A stretch of DNA of 64,000 bases from Megalobrama amblycephala. Lineage: Eukaryota; Chordata; Actinopteri; Cypriniformes; Xenocyprididae. Below, in pieces: positions 60,086 to 64,000 of the stretch (positions are counted from its first letter, which is position 1; each line of letters begins with the position of its first letter). The translations under genes and the position numbers were made by a program. The notes beneath the pieces are model-generated. The model ran no database searches. It was given only the letters and a program-made list of their open reading frames with translations, and was not told the DNA's origin. The stretch is taken from the NCBI RefSeq assembly GCF_018812025.1, contig NC_063066.1, positions 4,512,382 to 4,576,381 of the forward strand. Direction: 5' to 3'.

Positions 60086-60459
60086 CACTGTCAGAAAAAA
60101 AAAGGTACGGCGTTGTCACTGGGGCTGGGGCTACAAAAGTGAAAAGGTACATCTTTGTACCTTACTTACCCCTAAATCAGTGGTCTCAAACTCAATTCCT
60201 GGACGGCCAGTTTTGCTCCAACCCTAACCAAACACACCTGATCCAGCTAATCAAGGTCTTCAGGATTATTAGAAACTTCCAAGCAGGTGTGAGTTGGAGA
60301 TGGTTGGAGATAAACTGTGGACCTCCAGGAATTGAGTCTGAGACCACTGCCCTAAATGGTACATAATAGTACCTTAAAGGTGCATATTAGTACCTTTTCA
60401 CTTTTGTACCTTAGGATACTGCCCCAGTGACAAGCACCATACCTTTTTTTCTGACAGTG
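60086..60459. mobile_element. TA-flanked MITE, CACTGTCAGAAAAAA ends, hosting a hAT
   Basis: CACTGTCAGAAAAAAAAAGG at the left, its inverse CCTTTTTTTCTGACAGTG at the right, and TA on both sides (60084-60085, 60460-60461). AGTGAAAAGGTAC and GTACCTTTTCACT continue the arms. Without the insert it is about 190 bp, essentially a hairpin. Confidence 0.85.
60178..60349. mobile_element. hAT MITE, CAGTGGTCTCAAACTCAATT ends
   Basis: The ends CAGTGGTCTCAAACTCAATT and (inverse) CAGTGGTCTCAGACTCAATT have one mismatch in 20. A perfect 8-bp duplication CCCTAAAT flanks it (60170-60177, 60350-60357). At 172 bp it lies inside the TA element and is younger than it. Confidence 0.93.
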
Positions 60460-60461
60460 TA

Positions 60462-63400
60462 TCATGCAATCAACAAAAAAGAAAGAAAAAACTAATTAAG
60501 AACATTCCAGTAAAAGACATTAGTTTGACAGGGCAAGTTACTTTTAATAAAAGATAAAAGAGGAGTGCTAGACAGAAAGATTTCCCTCCAGTCAGTAAAA
60601 GACAACAGATGTCTAGATAGGTTAAAGCTTCCCTCAATAATTTAATCGTTTAAACGCTGTGCTTAAAGAGTACTTACCTGTTTAACATAAAGAATACTTG
60701 TTTAACACACGAATCAACTCCCATATGCCAGATTAGTTTACCTAAATTATTCCTCCTGAAAGCAAAGTGATGTGCATTAAGCATTTGCTGGAAGGCTGCA
60801 GGTACGTGTGTGAAGTTAAGCTGCAAAACATGTGCTTTACACTTCCTTTAATGCACACACATGGCCGTGAGTCCATAAATCTATGATTTGTGTCAATAAG
60901 GGTGATGTGCCAGATTTACAGACTGCTTTATTCTATTCGCTTGTTCACGTCAGGAGTGAGGAATGTCCAGAGAGCTTCCACCTGTGGAACACTGTGGAGA
61001 ATGAGCGTGATGCTCTACATGTGTCTGAGCTGTCTATCAGCTCCTCTAGGGTCAGACCTTCAAGTAAAAAAACCCACACGGTGACCCCCAAAAAAAGCCG
61101 TGTTGCACACTTGAGCACGATCAGACTCTACGGCAGCAGAAGCCTTTCTGTCTTACGTGCTCAAATGTATGTCTTCATTAAGGAAGGGTATTATGTCATT
61201 TTCTTTTTAATTCTCTGCGGTTATGACGAGTGAGGAACTGGACTGCAAGCAGGATGCTTGTGCGCTTTGAGAGCTTGAGAAAAATAACAGCTGCCCTTAG
61301 GCTGAACATTTTCAGAAAAACATACAGCGTTTAAAAGCTGAGCACATGGCATTACAAATAAGACGAAGTGAATAAGAAAATAGATTGTGACTTATATTTT
61401 AATCATAGCTTGGCTGTGCTGAAATAAGTTAAAAGGTTAGTCATCAAATTGAATTGACCTGCGTTTTCATTGAACTACACATGGCAATGAAGAATGCTCT
61501 ATAAATGTCAAAACAAAGGATCTTATTTGTAAAATGATACAAGTTTTGTGAGTTGAGGCCGGACAGTTGACATTAAACTGACCTTTGCAGTTTATGTATT
61601 GCACCCAATGGAAAGTGAGTGGCCAGATTATGGAAAATCTTGGCATGGATGGTGTAGAGACCAGCACTTCTGGCAGGGAAGAGAAAGGGCTAGCCAAAGA
61701 CCTGTCTGAGGAAAAAAGCCATTAGCATACCATGAGACATGAGACTGCTTTTAAATGGAACACTTGAACATAAAAAGAAATCCAAACTTTTCAGCAATTA
61801 CGTAAATCTCTCAGCCTATCCGTTTGCCTTGGGTGAGGGGAAAATCTCATATAGATCTTCTTTCACTTCATATATTCCCTTTCTTTGTCAGTTTGTATGC
61901 ATTTTACATCATCATCCTGTTCTGTAGCTTTGTAACCGAGAAGAGCAGAGAAGGATTTCTCATCTTCCTGGGTGGAAATTTCCTTCCTTTAGCTCACAGA
62001 GAACTGAGAAGCAGTCAAACATTTAATTCCACAGCAAAATTTACTTTATGGCTCATAGATTTCCGCCTTTGTCCCATTTGTATCCCAGCCAACAACTGTT
62101 AACCCATATTACGGATCTTAATTCCTTTCACACAAGTGACTGGCAAACGGAACATGAATGGGAAGTTGCTTATTTCTCTCAGGCATCAGTTTGCATTGTT
62201 GTCTGGCACCTCTGTGAACTGCTGCTGGGTGATAATTGGAAAGACAGCCTCCCTCTGTAGAACCTGCTGTCTGAACAGTGGCCATTTCAACCAGAGGCCC
62301 AAGGTTCCTGTGCGCGAGTCTCCAGAGCCAACTCTGCGTGTGCCCATGAGGCAGCAAGACATCAGCTTCTGCCACATAGAACTGCTAATTACATGCACAT
62401 TGTCCTAGCTTGTATGAACAGGGGCGGGCGGGCCGCGGGAGGCGGAGAGGGGAGAGTATCGGGAGGTGGAGAGTTGTGACAGAGGCCTGCCAGGAACAAC
62501 AGCCTGGGGTCCCCCGGACACACACGCTGTCAGGAGCTGGGCCCCCATGAGTTTCAGACAGCCAGAAACGCTCGGCTCAAGTTGTGGACTAATCCACAGA
62601 ACGGTAAAAGAGCTTTAGCGGTGTATACACACTTTTTGATTGTTGTCCTTCAGTTTTAGCAAACAAACACATGGGAAAAACTATGGCCAGATGTTGCCAC
62701 AGTCCTTGTAGAATGATTTGTTTGTAATTCTAAAAGCTCACATTCCATGGGAACTGCTAAAGCCCTGCAGACATCATTGGTTATGCCAAACCTGAGGTGT
62801 TTTTTTAAACCGAGTTGATCTTTGACCTGGCTCTGATGTCAGAATTTGCAACATTTGATGTTGAGCCCTGGGACACAAGCATTCCTACAGAATTTCTCAC
62901 TCGCTCCTTTTCAATTACTCACGGCTGGCAGGCAAAACAATGTTTAAAAGTACAGTATGTGTGCCCTACGTCATGGACCAGGAACAATGGGAATGAAAGT
63001 GAATGGAGAAACTCCAACAACAGCAACAACATCCAAGCTTTTTATTTCAAGGGGTAGGAAGTGCACAATTGGATTGGCTCAGTTCTGAAATCAGAAAGGT
63101 TTTATAATGTGGAAGTGGTTAATACGCTTGATCTTTTTCACAGAATGGGATGAGGACTGGATGGGTGGGAGGTGGGATCTATCTGGTGCCCTTCCGCTCC
63201 TCGTGCCTCTATCAGGATTAGCCTATAAACAGTTCCATATGTGAGGCTAACCCTGACGCTACAATGTAAGACTTTTTCCATCAGTATGACTGGAAGATTG
63301 ATGGTCCAATTTACTAGGGAGTTATCATGGACCAGAATACTCAAAAAAGCTAAGAGGAGCGGCCAGCTGTTGGCTCTTCTGCCTCGATTTTTCCTTCGGC

Positions 63401-64000
63401 CGGAATTTCATCTGCATACAGGGAGATGGAGAAGTAATGTTCATGTGGTCAGATGCAAGTCTCTCAGTGCAGTTGATAAACTTTACACTCCTCCTGTGAC
63501 TGTTCCCAGAGACTCACTCAGGGGCTAGACCAATATCCATCCAGGGGAATAAGGTTTTTTGTAATTGGATGATTATAGGGTACTTGCGTAGAGGTCTTAG
63601 CAAGAGTCTAATGTTCTCACTCAACTCAGTGTCCTTTAATCTAATCAAACAAGAAACCAAAAACAACACCCATCAAAAACAAAAATCAAATTTTCACCTT
63701 GACATCTCCAACAGTGACCTCATAGACAGTCTCAGACATACTGCAAAGCCATCACTCAATATTAAGATTCGCCCCGGCCAAACGGTCCTGCCCGGACTGC
63801 ATTTGTGGTTCAGTAATAATCTGTAATTAACACCAACCTTTGAGATCAGCGTCCTGATTGAGTCCAGCATATGCCGGCCACATGCACTGACCTCCACCTC
63901 CTCCAGCCTGCTACTCAAGAGCTGTTTACATAGTGACGTCCTACCAGCATTCATCAGACTCTCTGTAGGGAGGCTTTAGGAAATTTTGGACTGAACTTGT
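60462..64000. other. Upstream intergenic DNA
   Basis: About 3.5 kb with no recognised repeat family, exon or RNA gene. There is a short GC-rich, G-rich stretch (62420-62480). ORFs such as 60883-61233 and 63241-63528 (plus) have no domain. This could hold distal slit3 regulatory DNA or an unannotated upstream UTR exon, but nothing visible decides. Confidence 0.45.

Overview
This window is vertebrate, most likely from a cyprinid teleost (carp/zebrafish relatives). Evidence: short phase-2 exons of a Slit-family gene, very large AT-rich introns, and a dense load of small non-autonomous DNA transposons of the kind typical of cyprinid genomes (TTAA-flanked 'AGGGATAGTTCACCC' and 'AGGGGACCTATTATG' elements, 'GCTGGGTT' hairpins, 'CTACCGTTCAAAAG' elements, tRNA-derived SINEs). 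The species cannot be fixed from sequence alone. No bacterial features, rRNA, CRISPR or intact transposase gene was seen.

One protein-coding gene is supported: the 5' part of slit3, on the minus strand. The signal-peptide/LRRNT exon lies at 58737-58906. Three 72-bp leucine-rich-repeat exons follow at 48803-48874, 44405-44476 and 41202-41273. All junctions have AG/GT sites and split a codon 2+1, so the exons join in frame into about 128 residues of the secreted axon-guidance ligand Slit3. Intron 1 is 9.9 kb, intron 2 4.3 kb and intron 3 3.1 kb. Intron 4 fills the rest of the window (41.2 kb or more), and exon 5 was not found. The 5' UTR and promoter should lie between about 58.9 and 59.5 kb, and 59.5-64 kb is upstream flank.

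Everything else is intronic or upstream DNA. Layout from the left: 0-6.6 kb repeats (hAT, TTAA elements); 6.6-8.4 kb mostly unique; 8.45-10.4 kb a triple nest (LINE tail in hAT in Tc1-like); 11.1-12.1 kb unique; 12.15-13.3 kb a TIR element holding two tRNA-like heads; 14.46-15.9 kb a TIR element with a nested TA element; 17.2-18.05 kb another nest; 19.4-20.6 kb a TTAA element; 20.8-23.2 kb unique and the best stretch for conserved enhancers; 23.3-28.7 kb several nests; 28.7-30.5 kb unique; 30.6-31.4 kb a large palindrome; 33-35 kb hairpin elements; 35.2-41 kb mixed; 42.0-43.1 kb nested hATs in intron 3; 46.47-47.65 kb a 42-bp minisatellite inside a TIR element in intron 2; 50-55 kb repeats in intron 1; 60.1-60.5 kb a hAT in a TA element upstream of the gene.

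The long ORFs outside the four exons are chance ORFs. The longest, 388 codons at 46537-47703, is the translation of the 14-codon-periodic minisatellite. The most notable structures are that minisatellite, the nested elements whose target-site duplications give an insertion order, and a possible 3' splice site just upstream of the slit3 start codon.
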